Assembly (NCBI GenBank): GCA_021613535.1
Contig: CP075496.1
Coordinates: forward strand, 8,928,001 to 8,992,000
Origin: Adineta vaga
Lineage: Eukaryota > Rotifera
DNA: 64,000 bases
Direction of reading: 5' to 3'
Shown here: in pieces, positions 37,546 to 50,442 of the stretch
How the letters are laid out: every line of letters begins with the position of its first letter
Position numbering within the stretch: position 1 is the stretch's first letter
The notes under the pieces: model-generated
What the model saw: only the letters and a program-made list of their open reading frames with translations
Database searches by the model: none
What the model was told of the DNA's origin: nothing
Program-made: the position numbers and the translations under genes

Positions 37546-37840
37546 ATCGATAGATTTATTTTTGTCTTACCGTATTGTATGAAAGAACAATCATATAGTT
37601 AACTGTATAGTTTGTTTAAGCTTTGCACGCATGAGTAACGAGCACGTTGTATATGAGAAAAGCATAACAAAAAAACAGAAATTTGTAATCAACGAATTTT
37701 TTATATATTTGTTTGTTAATTATATGTTCTAGATTATAGTGTATTTTATTATAATACAAACTTTGGGCTAACAAACAGATTCGATATGAGACTAATTGCT
37801 AAAATAAGAGAAATAATAATAATAGAACTAAAGACATTAT

Positions 37841-38407
37841 TTATAATCGAAATATTTGTAAAAACCAACAGATTGTTCCTATGAATAACAACATATAAGA
37901 ATTATTCGTTGTCGCTTGATTTACTTCATCTTTTACTCCATTTATTTGACCACTGATAAACTCTTTCGATCCATTAATATTCTTTAAAGCTCTCATTGTT
38001 TTCACAATTTCATCAGTAGTTCGATTTAGATGATTTAATTTTTCATTATTAAATTTTCCATATCGATAAATTCTTAATGTTGGATATTGATTTACATTGT
38101 AGTGTTCTGAACATTGTGCTTCAGCTTCATTAGTACAATCATACTTTGCCAGATATATGGGAGTATTGGTATGCTTAGACAACTTCGTTGCTGCTTGCTC
38201 ATAATCGGGATGTATTCGACGACAATGAGAACACCATTTGACATAGAACATAATTAATAATACATCATGTTCTTTAGTTTTAGAATTAAAATTTCGATCG
38301 TTAAGAACGATAACATCACCATTTTCTTTCCATGATGAAGACCAAAAGCCATTTAGAAGTAAAGGAAATAGTACGATTAAGAGTATGATATGATATTTAG
38401 CGTACAT
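37841..38407 (-). CDS. Secretory thioredoxin-fold protein, PDI-like
   Basis: A single-exon protein of 188 aa. A signal peptide (IILLIVLFPLLLNG) is followed by one thioredoxin domain. The active site reads KWCSHCRRIHPDY (Cys59 and Cys62), a CSHC variant of the CGHC of protein disulphide isomerases. The cis-proline loop is present (NQYPTLRIYRYG). A C-terminal hydrophobic stretch (YMLLFIGTICWFLQIF) suggests a tail anchor in the ER membrane. There is no KDEL. It would oxidise or reshuffle disulphides in proteins of the secretory pathway. Compared with classical PDI it has one domain in place of four. Confidence 0.88.
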   Translation of the reverse strand: MYAKYHIILLIVLFPLLLNGFWSSSWKENGDVIVLNDRNFNSKTKEHDVLLIMFYVKWCSHCRRIHPDYEQAATKLSKHTNTPIYLAKYDCTNEAEAQCSEHYNVNQYPTLRIYRYGKFNNEKLNHLNRTTDEIVKTMRALKNINGSKEFISGQINGVKDEVNQATTNNSYMLLFIGTICWFLQIFRL

Positions 38408-38769
38408 GTTAGAAGAACAAATTAGTATGCTGTTATCTATTGCTTTAAATATCGTTTATATATATCTGCGTATATTTTCTCTGGAGACAGAGACAGAGAG
38501 GAAAAAGTAAGAAGAGAAGAAAGAACGGAAATATTTCCTCTATCCATACGAGACCGATAACGTATTATTTGTACTTAATATAAGAATTGATCTCGTAATT
38601 TAAGTACGACATATAGTCTAAAAATACATTTTAGTTAAGATTAAGAATTTATTATCAATATCGAGACTATATGATAGAAAGTTTCTGCTAGTTAAATTTG
38701 CCATTTGAATTATAATGAGTCCGTTCAATTTATGAAATTCTTCATGAATTTGATCGTTCATATCTATTT
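38408..38769. other. Intergenic, no gene recognised
   Basis: A spacer with a purine-rich GAGA tract near 38485-38525. It lies upstream of the thioredoxin-fold gene and next to the 3' end of the helicase pseudogene. Confidence 0.45.
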
Positions 38770-40942
<2,173 letters not shown>

Positions 40943-41281
40943 ACGAATTTTGTATCCATTCTTGTCCTGTCTGTAATTTCAAAATAACTATATTCTGATA
41001 GGCTAACAATGGATCATTTCACAATTTACTATAGTTGAGAAATAATTATAAATGAAAGATTGTGATAATATATCTATTTATCTGCTTCACATGTCATTAC
41101 AAATTTTTGTCGATGACTTCGTAATTGTATCTGTCTGTCGAAAACATACTGATGTAGATACCGTTATACCTTTTGAAACGCCTGCACGTTCTTTTATCAG
41201 TAATAATCAATGCGAGGTTAGCAATTTATTCTTAACTATGTGTGTCTACAATTCTCTCTTTTTAAAATTTTATTTATGTTT
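40943..41281. other. Intergenic, no gene recognised
   Basis: Spacer between the helicase pseudogene and the DHCR24-like gene. A plus-strand frame at 41052-41291 has no recognised family. Confidence 0.45.
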
Positions 41282-42865
41282 TTATTCTTGAACGACTTTA
41301 TTGTATAAGTCTCCCCAAGCATAGTCTGGATCCCATTTATTTTTCATTTGTTTATACCATTGCATATCGTAAATTGTTGACCATTGCTCTTGTGAATAAA
41401 AATTAAGTGCATAGAACATTTTTCTTCCTCCTAATTTTTTCGCTTCATTTTCTAATCTTTTCGTTGCATTTTTAGCACCAGAAGAACCTATTTGCCATCT
41501 ATATTGATGAGTCCATAAACCAAAATTAATAAATAGATGATCTTTATCAGCATAATGTGGACTCATTTTTTGTGGTGTTGAACTTGATTGAATTGGACAA
41601 AGCCATATAGGTTCGATGGTTTCATCCTTGCTCGTAAACATTTGTCCTGATTGTAGAAAAGATAAGAATTGTTTTGATTGAGACATTGGAATATAAATAT
41701 CTTGAATAAGTAATGTATCAGCAATGATGGAAATAGAAGATGCATGTAGACGTTCATAGAGTGCTGATGTTGTAAAAATTGGTGAAAGAATCGTTCTACT
41801 TATGATATTATATCCACCAAATGGAATTAAATTTAATAGTTTTTGAATCCAGAATGGAAAATGTTGAATTTGATCATTGAGTGGATTTAGAGGATAACGT
41901 CCCATCCAGAATGCTCCTCGATCATATCGAAATAGATAATCTTTCAATGGAATATATTCACAAATAATCGTTTGATTACTATTATCATGAAGTTGTTTCA
42001 CATGTTGATAATACCAAGGATCCCACGATCGTGAAAATCTTTGAATTCGTTCATTCTTTGGTATAGATATTTTGTCTATTCTTTGTCCTGTAATCACAAC
42101 AGAATAATTTGAGAAAACAATTGCATCTATATAATCTTCATGATAATGATCTTGAGCAAGAGAAGAGATAAATTCAATCGGTTCATTCGTCCAATGATAA
42201 TTACATTGAACAAAACAATTCGACGGTATATCTAATACATGTAATGTTGCACGAATCAATAATCCGAATGTTCCACATGAACCTAATGCTCCATAGAATA
42301 AATCGGAATCTTTCATTGAACTACAGGTGATTATCTGACCATTACTTAGAATATAAGTTGCTTCAATTAATGAATCAGCAAATTGTCCATAACGAAAACT
42401 TGAACTTTCCAAACCAGCACCAGCTAAAACTCCTCCAACGGTTAAAGATTTAAATTCTGGTACAACAGGTGGAACAAGATTGTATGGAAGTAATGCATCT
42501 ACTAATTCTTCCATTGTTACACCAGGTTCACAGGTAATCGTCTTTGCTGATCTATCAATTGACAGAATTTGATTTGCTGAACTGACATGTATAAAATGCA
42601 CCGATCTATTTATATTAGTAGTGTTATTCATAGTACGACGGATGGAATTAGATGGAGATTTACGTTCATATCGTTGAATTTTTATTTCACTACCATTTGG
42701 ACGTTCTTGAATTGATTGAGCAAGATATTTACCATTCAATAATTGTGTTTTTCGAAATCGTATCCTCATCAATCTCAATATATTGTGATAAAACCATTGG
42801 ATGTATATATTAATTGCCCATTTTATTGCTATAAGTATTTCATGAAGTTGAGAATGTTTTTCCAT
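41282..42865 (-). CDS. DHCR24-like FAD-linked oxidoreductase
   Basis: A single-exon protein of 527 aa, near the length of delta(24)-sterol reductase. An N-terminal hydrophobic segment (IAIKWAINIYIQWFYHNIL) may anchor it in the ER. A PCMH-type FAD domain follows, with ITCEPGVTMEELVDALLPY, the TVGGVLAGAGLESSS flavin loop and LFYGALGSCGTFGLL. The C-terminal part, with YALNFYSQEQWSTIYD near the end, matches the sterol-reductase type. The enzyme would reduce the C24 double bond of sterols with NADPH. Because animals differ in sterol synthesis, its true substrate is open. It is intact. A plant- or fungus-like origin is possible. Confidence 0.82.
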   Translation of the reverse strand: MEKHSQLHEILIAIKWAINIYIQWFYHNILRLMRIRFRKTQLLNGKYLAQSIQERPNGSEIKIQRYERKSPSNSIRRTMNNTTNINRSVHFIHVSSANQILSIDRSAKTITCEPGVTMEELVDALLPYNLVPPVVPEFKSLTVGGVLAGAGLESSSFRYGQFADSLIEATYILSNGQIITCSSMKDSDLFYGALGSCGTFGLLIRATLHVLDIPSNCFVQCNYHWTNEPIEFISSLAQDHYHEDYIDAIVFSNYSVVITGQRIDKISIPKNERIQRFSRSWDPWYYQHVKQLHDNSNQTIICEYIPLKDYLFRYDRGAFWMGRYPLNPLNDQIQHFPFWIQKLLNLIPFGGYNIISRTILSPIFTTSALYERLHASSISIIADTLLIQDIYIPMSQSKQFLSFLQSGQMFTSKDETIEPIWLCPIQSSSTPQKMSPHYADKDHLFINFGLWTHQYRWQIGSSGAKNATKRLENEAKKLGGRKMFYALNFYSQEQWSTIYDMQWYKQMKNKWDPDYAWGDLYNKVVQE

Positions 42866-43520
42866 GTTTTCAAGAAAAATAATAATAATTATGAAAAAGG
42901 AAAATCTCCTGTTTTTCTTTATTTATACAAAAATTTGTCTATCATCAACAATATTGTATTGCGTTTGTCATTTTTTTTTCGTTCGTTCTTGCTCACGTTA
43001 TATACTACAGATCGGCATACAGTAACACAGAACAGATACAAAAAAATACTTGGTTATATACGTAAGCCACTCTTATGAAGAAGTACAGATCGTCTAAAAA
43101 TTTAATTAACAATTGAAATTTTTTGGTTTTTGTCAAAATGAGTATAAACAATACACGATTTAATTGTAGTGGTATGACAATTGAAGGTTAAGGTTATTCT
43201 GCAATGAAAGTTTCAAAATCATAGAAACTGTTACAAAAAAAATCTTTTTCTCTTTCACAATAACTTGCTGTAGGCCAATAACACATCTATTCTCGACGAC
43301 TATTGTATAGAAGTTAAATTTTCTTTTGCGTTCTTTCTTTGGTGACATGATGCATATAAAAAGTATGGGTAAATAGAAACGAAGCACACTATTTCTTCTT
43401 ATCAATGCACATGTAAAAGTAGTTTTTTTTTGTTAATAAATATATGATTATTGTATTATAATTAAATAGGATCCACTATCTGTTATTTACTTCGATAAGA
43501 TAAAAATTGAATTTTGTTCA
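42866..43520. other. Intergenic between divergent genes
   Basis: About 650 bp between the divergent DHCR24-like and ceramidase genes, so it should hold both promoters. Short frames on both strands lack support. Confidence 0.5.
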
Positions 43521-44489
43521 ATGAAAGTATCGTTATTAATCGTTATTATTCATGTACTTCTTTTCTCGGTCGTTATTGAAAGTCGATCGTTACTAAAAAG
43601 CCATGAAAATCCATCTGATGTCAAACATTTTGAATCTCAACTCGATGATACGATTGGTTTTTGGTCACCAAGCACCAGTTCAATTGATTGGTGTGAACGA
43701 AATTATGTTGTTACGTATTATATAGCTGAATTTTGGAATTGTATATCTAGTTTATTGATGTGTTTATTCTCAATGATTTTAATTGTTCAAGGTTTATATT
43801 ATAAAATCGAACGTCGATTTCTTTGGCTTAGTTTCTCTTTTGGATTAGTTGGCTTTGGTTCAGCTTACTTTCATGGTACATTAACACTTTTTGGTCAAAT
43901 GACAGATGAACTTCCAATGGTTTATTCGATGATTGTTTGGTGGTTTATTTTATTTCGAACGAATAAGTATCAATTAGAGTCAAATCAACGAATATCTCCT
44001 TTAGATATATTTATTCTCTTTGGATTTGTCTACGGACTTTTATGCAGTTATATACATAGTTTAAAAACATTTGTATTAGTTTTTCAAATTCATTTTACCT
44101 TGATGATTGTTGGAGGAATTATTAAGTTAATATTTCTATATCGACAAACACAACATCATACGAAGAATATTAAATATTTAATAATATGGTATGTTGGTTT
44201 ATTGATACCAGCTGTGATATGTTGGATTGTTGATCAACAACTTTGTGAATATTTCAATAGTAAAAATGGATTTAATCCACAATTACATGCATGGTGGCAT
44301 GTTTTTTGTGCTATTGATGCTCATGTAGGAGTTGTATGTAGTGAAGCTTTACGTCTTCTATCTATTCGATATAACGAATATCAAGGAAATAAGAAATTAT
44401 TCAAACCAAAAGATCATTTAAATATTATATTTCATTTTGGATTACCTTTCGTAGATTATTCTAAGTATCAAAGAAATAAAACTAATTAG
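43521..44489 (+). CDS. Alkaline ceramidase
   Basis: A single-exon protein of 322 aa with seven hydrophobic helices. The family calcium site is visible as SSIDWCERNYVVTYYIAEFWN, which matches the Asp-Trp-Cys-Glu start of ACER enzymes. The zinc-site His residues are in SAYFHGTL and in LHAWWHVFCAIDAH. A conserved GQMTDELPMVYSM follows. It cleaves ceramide to sphingosine and a fatty acid in the ER or Golgi membrane. An extra hydrophobic segment at residues 4-20, not part of the normal core, may be a signal peptide. No intron. It is intact and the active-site residues look complete. Confidence 0.92.
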   Translation: MKVSLLIVIIHVLLFSVVIESRSLLKSHENPSDVKHFESQLDDTIGFWSPSTSSIDWCERNYVVTYYIAEFWNCISSLLMCLFSMILIVQGLYYKIERRFLWLSFSFGLVGFGSAYFHGTLTLFGQMTDELPMVYSMIVWWFILFRTNKYQLESNQRISPLDIFILFGFVYGLLCSYIHSLKTFVLVFQIHFTLMIVGGIIKLIFLYRQTQHHTKNIKYLIIWYVGLLIPAVICWIVDQQLCEYFNSKNGFNPQLHAWWHVFCAIDAHVGVVCSEALRLLSIRYNEYQGNKKLFKPKDHLNIIFHFGLPFVDYSKYQRNKTN

Positions 44490-44618
44490 GAAATTTCTTT
44501 TTTTATAATTTGAATGCCGCTTTTTTTATTCAAATATCTAGACAAGACAGAAAAAGATTAAATGGAGGAAACATTTTTTTTTGTTTTTTTTATGAATAAA
44601 CATATATAGTTATCTGTC

Positions 44619-45569
44619 TCATGTACCTGTTTGTAAGAATGGATGTATTTGTTGAGTATAACCAAAGTATCTCTTCAAAGGGAGAATATATTGTTGAAAT
44701 TCACAATGTATTCCAGGTAAAGAACTAATGATAATAAATGGTAAGAATTGATTGATAAAATTTGCAATAAAATAAAAATAATTTATTTGTATATCAATAG
44801 CAAATGTAGATTGCCATAGTGCTTGAATAATTCCAAGAATAATTTCGGGTGACATAAGAAATATATAGAGTAATGAAATAAATGTCAATTGAAGAATCAT
44901 TCGTCGTTGTCGACGCCATTGAACTTGTTGTCGACGTCGAATTTTTTGCCAAATAAAACGATAAACAAGCAAAACATTTGATAAGAGAAGAATTATGATC
45001 GGTGTTGCATAATGAAATAACCAATCAAAAGTACCCCAAAAGGGTATATAAGCAAAACATCCACCGCCACAAAATAACAATGTATAATCCCAAACATTTT
45101 CACACATTGTCGGCAAAATAATGACGAAAAGATAGAAGAGCATAGAATACAATAAGCAGATAATCATAGGTATATAATGAAATAGAATCAAATAAGTTTG
45201 TTTTTTCATCAATTGACTATGGAAAACAAACAAATGTCGTTCAATACTACACCACATAACTAAATGTAAGCTAACAGTGAGTAAAGAATAATCTATCCAA
45301 CCCCAGAACAAACAAAATGAATTGTTCTTTAATAAAACAACACCCCAACGAAGAAGATATAATGACATTGGTAAATCAGTAGTTTTCTGTATAAAACTAA
45401 CTAGAAGTAAACATTGGATAAAATGATTCTGTGTTGAACTTAGAATTTCTTTTCGCCATCGACGAATAATATAGGCAAAAACGAATAGATCACAAATTAA
45501 TGATGGAACAATCGTAATTTGTAAAAGCGTATATTTGATTATGTGAATCTGTTCCACAGGATCACTCAT
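44619..45569 (-). CDS. Rhodopsin-like GPCR, single exon
   Basis: A 316-aa seven-helix receptor. It shares odd motifs with the receptor at 23251-24213: the helix-3 end SIERHLFVF (ERH in place of DRY) and VQWRRQRRMILQ before helix 6. The usual helix-7 NPxxY is replaced by ISSLPGI. The second loop has FCGGGCFAY with cysteines for a disulphide. It is intronless. These shared features indicate one lineage-specific family. The ligand is unknown. The gene ends about 130 bp from the ceramidase stop, in convergent orientation. Confidence 0.85.
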   Translation of the reverse strand: MSDPVEQIHIIKYTLLQITIVPSLICDLFVFAYIIRRWRKEILSSTQNHFIQCLLLVSFIQKTTDLPMSLYLLRWGVVLLKNNSFCLFWGWIDYSLLTVSLHLVMWCSIERHLFVFHSQLMKKQTYLILFHYIPMIICLLYSMLFYLFVIILPTMCENVWDYTLLFCGGGCFAYIPFWGTFDWLFHYATPIIILLLSNVLLVYRFIWQKIRRRQQVQWRRQRRMILQLTFISLLYIFLMSPEIILGIIQALWQSTFAIDIQINYFYFIANFINQFLPFIIISSLPGIHCEFQQYILPLKRYFGYTQQIHPFLQTGT

Positions 45570-46020
45570 AATAGAAACAATCTAAATAGATGAATTCGCT
45601 TTATTTTAAAGTTACACATTCTTAAGACTGTTTTAGACATTTGAAACATGTATGAATATAAGCTAAAAAAGAGTAAAAATATTCACATAATATTAATCGT
45701 ATGTGTATATAGGTAAGCTTGCAGAAGACGTTTAAATTAACTGTCAACGACAGAATAAGGGAATACTAGTTTTTATAAAAGAAAAAATCTGTTTTTTTTT
45801 CTCTCAAAAAAAGTCATGATAACCAAGAAACATACATTATGATGAATTTTTTTCAATTTTCTTCTGGAAAACATTTCCATCGTTAACTAGTATGGTATAA
45901 TGAAAACCTATGAAGATTTATTCATCTAATCATATAAAACAGCTAAATCAGTTTCATTTGAGAAATCTTCTCAATCTTTTATTTCATCTTATGCGAAATT
46001 ATAATATCTATTTTTTCTAT
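45570..46020. other. Intergenic, no gene recognised
   Basis: AT-rich spacer upstream of the GPCR and downstream of the chitinase gene. Confidence 0.5.
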
Positions 46021-46674
46021 TCAACAACCGAGCGTTTTTTTTGCTCTTGCCCAATACTTTTCTCTATCAACTTGTCCCACTGATCCACCATTGATTCTTC
46101 GAGTAATACTTCGAAACGAAGCAAGCGTGTTCGGATCAGCAAGTACATTTAATTTACGTGTTGTCCAAAACCATACACTTGTTCGAAATCCGACTTCTGG
46201 TGTTTTTACTTGTTCTGGATGATTGATCAGATCTAAGTGTAATGCTTTTCCAGCTGCTTTATAATTAGCTCGACCTGTCAATTGAATTGGACCACGACCT
46301 TTAAATCGTTTTCCATCACCTTTTTCCGTATTACCCAAATCTTTTCGTCCTTCATATGCAGCACCCGATGCTAATTCTTCCATATAAACTAATTCACCAC
46401 TTTCATGAGCGATTTGTGCAAGAAAAGCTGCTTTTCGAGCACACGTATTGATTGAACCTTCTCTCATTGCATTATTGATATGTCTCAGGTACTCTGGATG
46501 TTTGCATCGTGGCATAATAGCTTTTAATTGACTTGCAGTAATACCTAAGAGAAGTTCAACATTATTATACGATGTTACGTTGTAAACAAAACTATTCTTA
46601 CTTGCATCACCAGTCGATGGTGCAAACAGTGCTACGAAGCACACCAGGAACAGCACGTAACTGGCAGACAACAT
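46021..46674 (-). CDS. GH19 chitinase / endolysin-like
   Basis: A single-exon enzyme. The frame opens at 46770, but the ATG at 46674 directly precedes a good signal peptide (MLSASYVLFLVCFVALFAPS) and is the likely start, giving 217 aa. The catalytic core is clear: AAFLAQIAHESGELVYMEEL holds the first catalytic Glu in AHES, and GAAYEGRKDLGNTEKGDG with RFKGRGPIQLTGRANY holds the second Glu region and substrate loop. It hydrolyses beta-1,4-GlcNAc links in chitin, or possibly peptidoglycan. GH19 is common in plants and bacteria and rare in animals, so a transferred origin is likely. The length and loops resemble bacterial and phage-type enzymes. It is intact. Confidence 0.88.
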   Translation of the reverse strand: MLSASYVLFLVCFVALFAPSTGDASKNSFVYNVTSYNNVELLLGITASQLKAIMPRCKHPEYLRHINNAMREGSINTCARKAAFLAQIAHESGELVYMEELASGAAYEGRKDLGNTEKGDGKRFKGRGPIQLTGRANYKAAGKALHLDLINHPEQVKTPEVGFRTSVWFWTTRKLNVLADPNTLASFRSITRRINGGSVGQVDREKYWARAKKTLGC

Positions 46675-46967
46675 AGATCGTATAGAAATGAAAGTATAAT
46701 ATAAGAAAGAGATAAAACAATGTTGATCAATGAATGCCACAGAGATTTTATTACAACTGTTACCTTTCACATATCAAAGTTGAATAGGATGGCATTTTCT
46801 GATAAAGTGCAACACACAGTTCTAGGCGAAGATTGCTATAAATAAATAAACGACGCACTTTTCTCATTCCAATTGTTTCAACTGATCGTATGTTTTACCT
46901 TCGTGATCTATGTATAGATGAAAAATCTAAATTTTATTTTGTAATTGACGCAGTATTTATTTGTATG

Positions 46968-47999
46968 TTATAGACAAAAAAGAAAAAAAACGAAATCCAT
47001 GATATTATTAACCGATCAAACCATTGAACAACATAGACACTGAAATAAAATCGTGAAGTATTTTGTTCAATATATTCCATATAATAAAGTTCTGATCCTC
47101 GTGTTTGAAATTGAACATTCTGACCTGAATCAGGTCCTGGATTGGATTATGTTGTCGATGTAAATACTTCAATGTTACCTGGATGAACATTCGCAATAAT
47201 TTCAATGAATCCTCCTTGATTATTTCTGTTTTTTTTGTAGTGATTCATCTGTATCGACTTGATAGTATTGGAAACTGTTAGTGGATGCTGACGTTTCAAC
47301 TTTAACATTGCGTAAAACGAAACCTGGTATTCCACATGTGTGAATAGTAATAATATTCATGGCAGCAATAAGATCAATATAATTATTTACATGCATAACA
47401 TGTCTTTTCTCACTAGCAATAAGATGAAGTTCAGCATTGTGGATACCCTTACCAACGCCGATAGCAAATATACTTGCTTTATTTTTAGAGAAAAAAATAT
47501 CCGCTTCCGGACGAAATTTCGTACCACAGTTACTGTATCCATCAGCTAGAACCAATGCTACTCTAGATGTACCCTCTTTGAGACTTCGACAGTTTTTATC
47601 ATAAAGATGTCTTGCTACTTGTAATGCATCGCCAGTAGCAGTACAGTCACCATTCATGTAAAGGATGGTCTTGATTCGTTGTATTAATTTTGTTTTCGTA
47701 AATTCAGATATAGGTGTATTATGACAAGAAATCGATGTTTCAACCACTTGTCCATAAGTAATTACACACACTTGTGCTTTTTTTGGTCCAATATCCAACA
47801 TTGAAACGAGATTGACAAGAGCATTTTTTGCTTCTTCCAATGCATTTACTCCAATACTACCCGAAGAATCCAAAACAACAAAGAGATCTATAATCGTATC
47901 GCAATTGCTTTCAGAAGGTGTTCGCAATCCCTCTAAAAGCCACACGGCTGCTAAAGCCGATAATATGGTGAAAATCGACAGAAAAAGAAAAAGACGCAT
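46968..47999 (-). CDS. Secreted vWA-domain protein with frameshift
   Basis: A signal peptide (MRLFLFLSIFTILSALAA) is followed by one von Willebrand A domain. The metal site is visible: DLFVVLDSSGSIGVNAL (DxSxS), CTATGDAL (Thr) and LVLADGYSN (Asp). The frame stops at 47220, after a run of eight A on the coding strand. Removal of one base from that run restores a frame with NNQGGFIEIIANVHPG. A 53-bp GTAACA...ATTCAG intron then joins QNVQFQTRGSELYYM, which runs to 46968. So the 3' part exists but is out of frame by one base. A homopolymer error in the assembly or a new mutation are equally possible. The intact protein would bind matrix proteins or receptors via divalent metal. Confidence 0.7.
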
Positions 48000-48251
48000 G
48001 GTTTAAAGGTAATTGAGGATCGATGCCCACCTTTTATAGGACTACACATATACGCCTCAACTATATCCTTATCAACAAGAATGACTCTATGTTTCTATTT
48101 GATATCTATATTAGCAAAAGATAAAGACATTTATTTTGTTCAATTTCATATAAAGAACAGAAGTATTGTTATAGAATTGAAAGTGAAGTTAAGACGTGAG
48201 TGAGAATTTCATATAAAGTATTCACGTCTTCACTGCCACCCAAATTCTTTT

Positions 48252-49720
48252 TCATTTACACTTTTTATAAGCAAGATACCCCAAAACAGGAAATAATACC
48301 ACTACTACTACACCAATGACGATGAGTGCAATGTGCCACGGCTGTAAATCTAAAAGAAAAGAGAAATTATCACACTATACTATCTCCATAAATATTTTCT
48401 TGAAGCAAAGGCAATAATTATCTCTAATTAATTGGTACGTACTGAGCAGCATGGTTAGAACTTATTATTAAATTTGTGAAATAAAAGAGCAATCTTAAGT
48501 TTAATAATCTCAATAGAAACTGCCTGAGTAGGTGATAAGAGTATTTCTTTACACTACTAATACATTCAAATCACTTAAATCTAAGAAAAATAAACATATA
48601 TTATAAGATGTAAACTTATATGATGCTATCTGATGAGAGAGGAATAAGTAATGTCTCACTAACTAAAAATACCATTATCTGATATATCTGGTTGATGGCA
48701 ATTCGATGTTATGCTAGTCTCATCAGGTGAAGACTGTGTTGTTGAGAAAATAGTAGTAGAAGATAATGATGATCTTGTAGCAGTAGCGGTAGATGTAGAT
48801 ATCTCTTGAGATGTAGAGCTATATATACTTGGTGTAGTTGTAGTTGTTGATAATGTTTCTGTTGTCATCGTTGTTGTTGTTTTGGTGGTGGTGTTGGTAG
48901 TATCATTTCTAATAAAGTCAAATGCAGCTAAATTATATCGATCAAGAATGAGTTTGCCACGATTTCTTGTTTCTTGGCTATTGCACAAATCCACATTACA
49001 TATTAAAGTCATCTTATTGTCGTTAATATGCTCAGTAATCGGATTTTCTGGTTCATATTTTAAAAAAAATGTCGTCAAACTTGTTAATTCTACTGATGTT
49101 AAAACACTCAATTCTCCAGGATAGTCACAAGTATGATGAGACCATGTTACCGTTTCTTGAGTTATACTTTCACAAAAACCACCATAGCATGGCATTTCAT
49201 CAACTGTTCCGTTCATACAAGTAATTGTTCTATTATCTATTGAGTTTATCAGATAGAGTGGCAAAAGTTCATAAAGAATCAGTTCACTATCAATTAATTG
49301 TTGTACAACAATGGATACATAGCTGTCTGCACAGTAATCGTCTGTAAGACAGGTGAAAATAACTGTATTCGTAAAAAGATTCCGATAGAAAGTTAAATAC
49401 AATGCTTCATCCACTAAATAATCATAATCAACCAAAAACATATCGAAATCATCTTCTTTGTAAGCAGAAAACGAGACGGTATAAGTCTGTCGTGTATAAT
49501 TAACATCGATTTCCACTCTACAGCCATAGAAAGAAGATATACTTCCACAATTAGATGGTAATGAAAATAATTGTTTAAATGATATAGATGACATCTTGCA
49601 ATTATTTCGACATAAACGAGTAGTATTCGCATGTGTTATATTCTCTGCATTTCCATCGGCTAAATTCTGTAGAAATATGCATAACGTCAAAATAGTACAT
49701 ACTAGTCGTTCATTTATCAT
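48252..49720 (-). CDS. Mucin-like type I membrane glycoprotein
   Basis: Two exons (49720-48673 and 48349-48252) join in phase 1 and give 381 aa. The intron is about 320 bp, longer than most here. A signal peptide (LVCTILTLCIFLQNLADG) is followed by a cysteine-containing ectodomain of about 250 residues, with CRNNCKM, CLTDDYC, CYGGFCES and CNVDLCNS, then a Thr/Ser stalk of about 75 residues. The second exon supplies a membrane helix (WHIALIVIGVVVVVLFPVLG) and a short YKKCK tail. The end motif CNVDLCNS recalls a three-finger or Ly6-like end, but the ectodomain was not assigned. It may be a surface receptor or coat protein. Confidence 0.7.
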
Positions 49721-50442
49721 TGATGCAAAGTTTTATGTATAATTTTTTGTCGTAGTTCACTGATAGTAATTATTCTGTTTTCTTGCGACACGTTTGTCAA
49801 AAGTATCGTCAACAATCGTTTTTGTTCTTATCTAAGTTAAATATTGATTTCGTCTTGCTGTAAGCCTCTTATATATACTTTCTCTTCAAAGATTGACGAG
49901 AGAACAAGATAAAATATTCTCGTATTTTTTTCAATAGAAAACTGTCGGTATTTTACTGTTATTTCTCAAGAATTATTCATGTAGTTTTCTTTCGGCGAAA
50001 TTCTGAATGATATTTTATCAAAGTTTTCTTTTTTTTGTAATCTCATTGAAATTATTGCACCATACTGGTATGTATCATATTACTATTTGTTTTCATCAAG
50101 CTATAACATATATTCATATGGTACTAAGACAAAAACTATGGAAAAAAAACTCAGGAACAAGAAACCAAATAAATGAACAGATGACAAAAGTGTTTCAAAA
50201 GAGAATTGAAAATGATCTGTATTTTCTTTGTTGCTGTTGAGAACTCTAATTTATAAGATGAGTTATAGGAATGAGTATGGATATTCAGAGAATAAACACT
50301 CATACCTCACATCCGTATCCCATTCTCAAGATATAAGACGATAATTACAAATACACATTTTATTATATGAATATTTTCGAAGAACTTTCACACAAATTCA
50401 CATAATAAAACTAATATTATTTTATCGATAAATAACACACTT
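49721..50442. other. Intergenic, no gene recognised
   Basis: AT-rich spacer with the promoter of the mucin-like gene and the 3' flank of the kelch gene. No recognised coding sequence. Confidence 0.5.

Noticed and set aside
41052-41291. Plus-strand frame of 79 aa
   Set aside because: No domain, no signal and overlap with the neighbouring gene's 3' end.
47008-47205. Alternative frame of the vWA 3' region
   Set aside because: It is the third frame; only the frame with GGFIEIIANVHPG and the intron gives sensible protein.
48882-49124. Plus-strand frame of 80 aa
   Set aside because: Antisense to the mucin-like gene; arises from Thr-rich codons read backwards.
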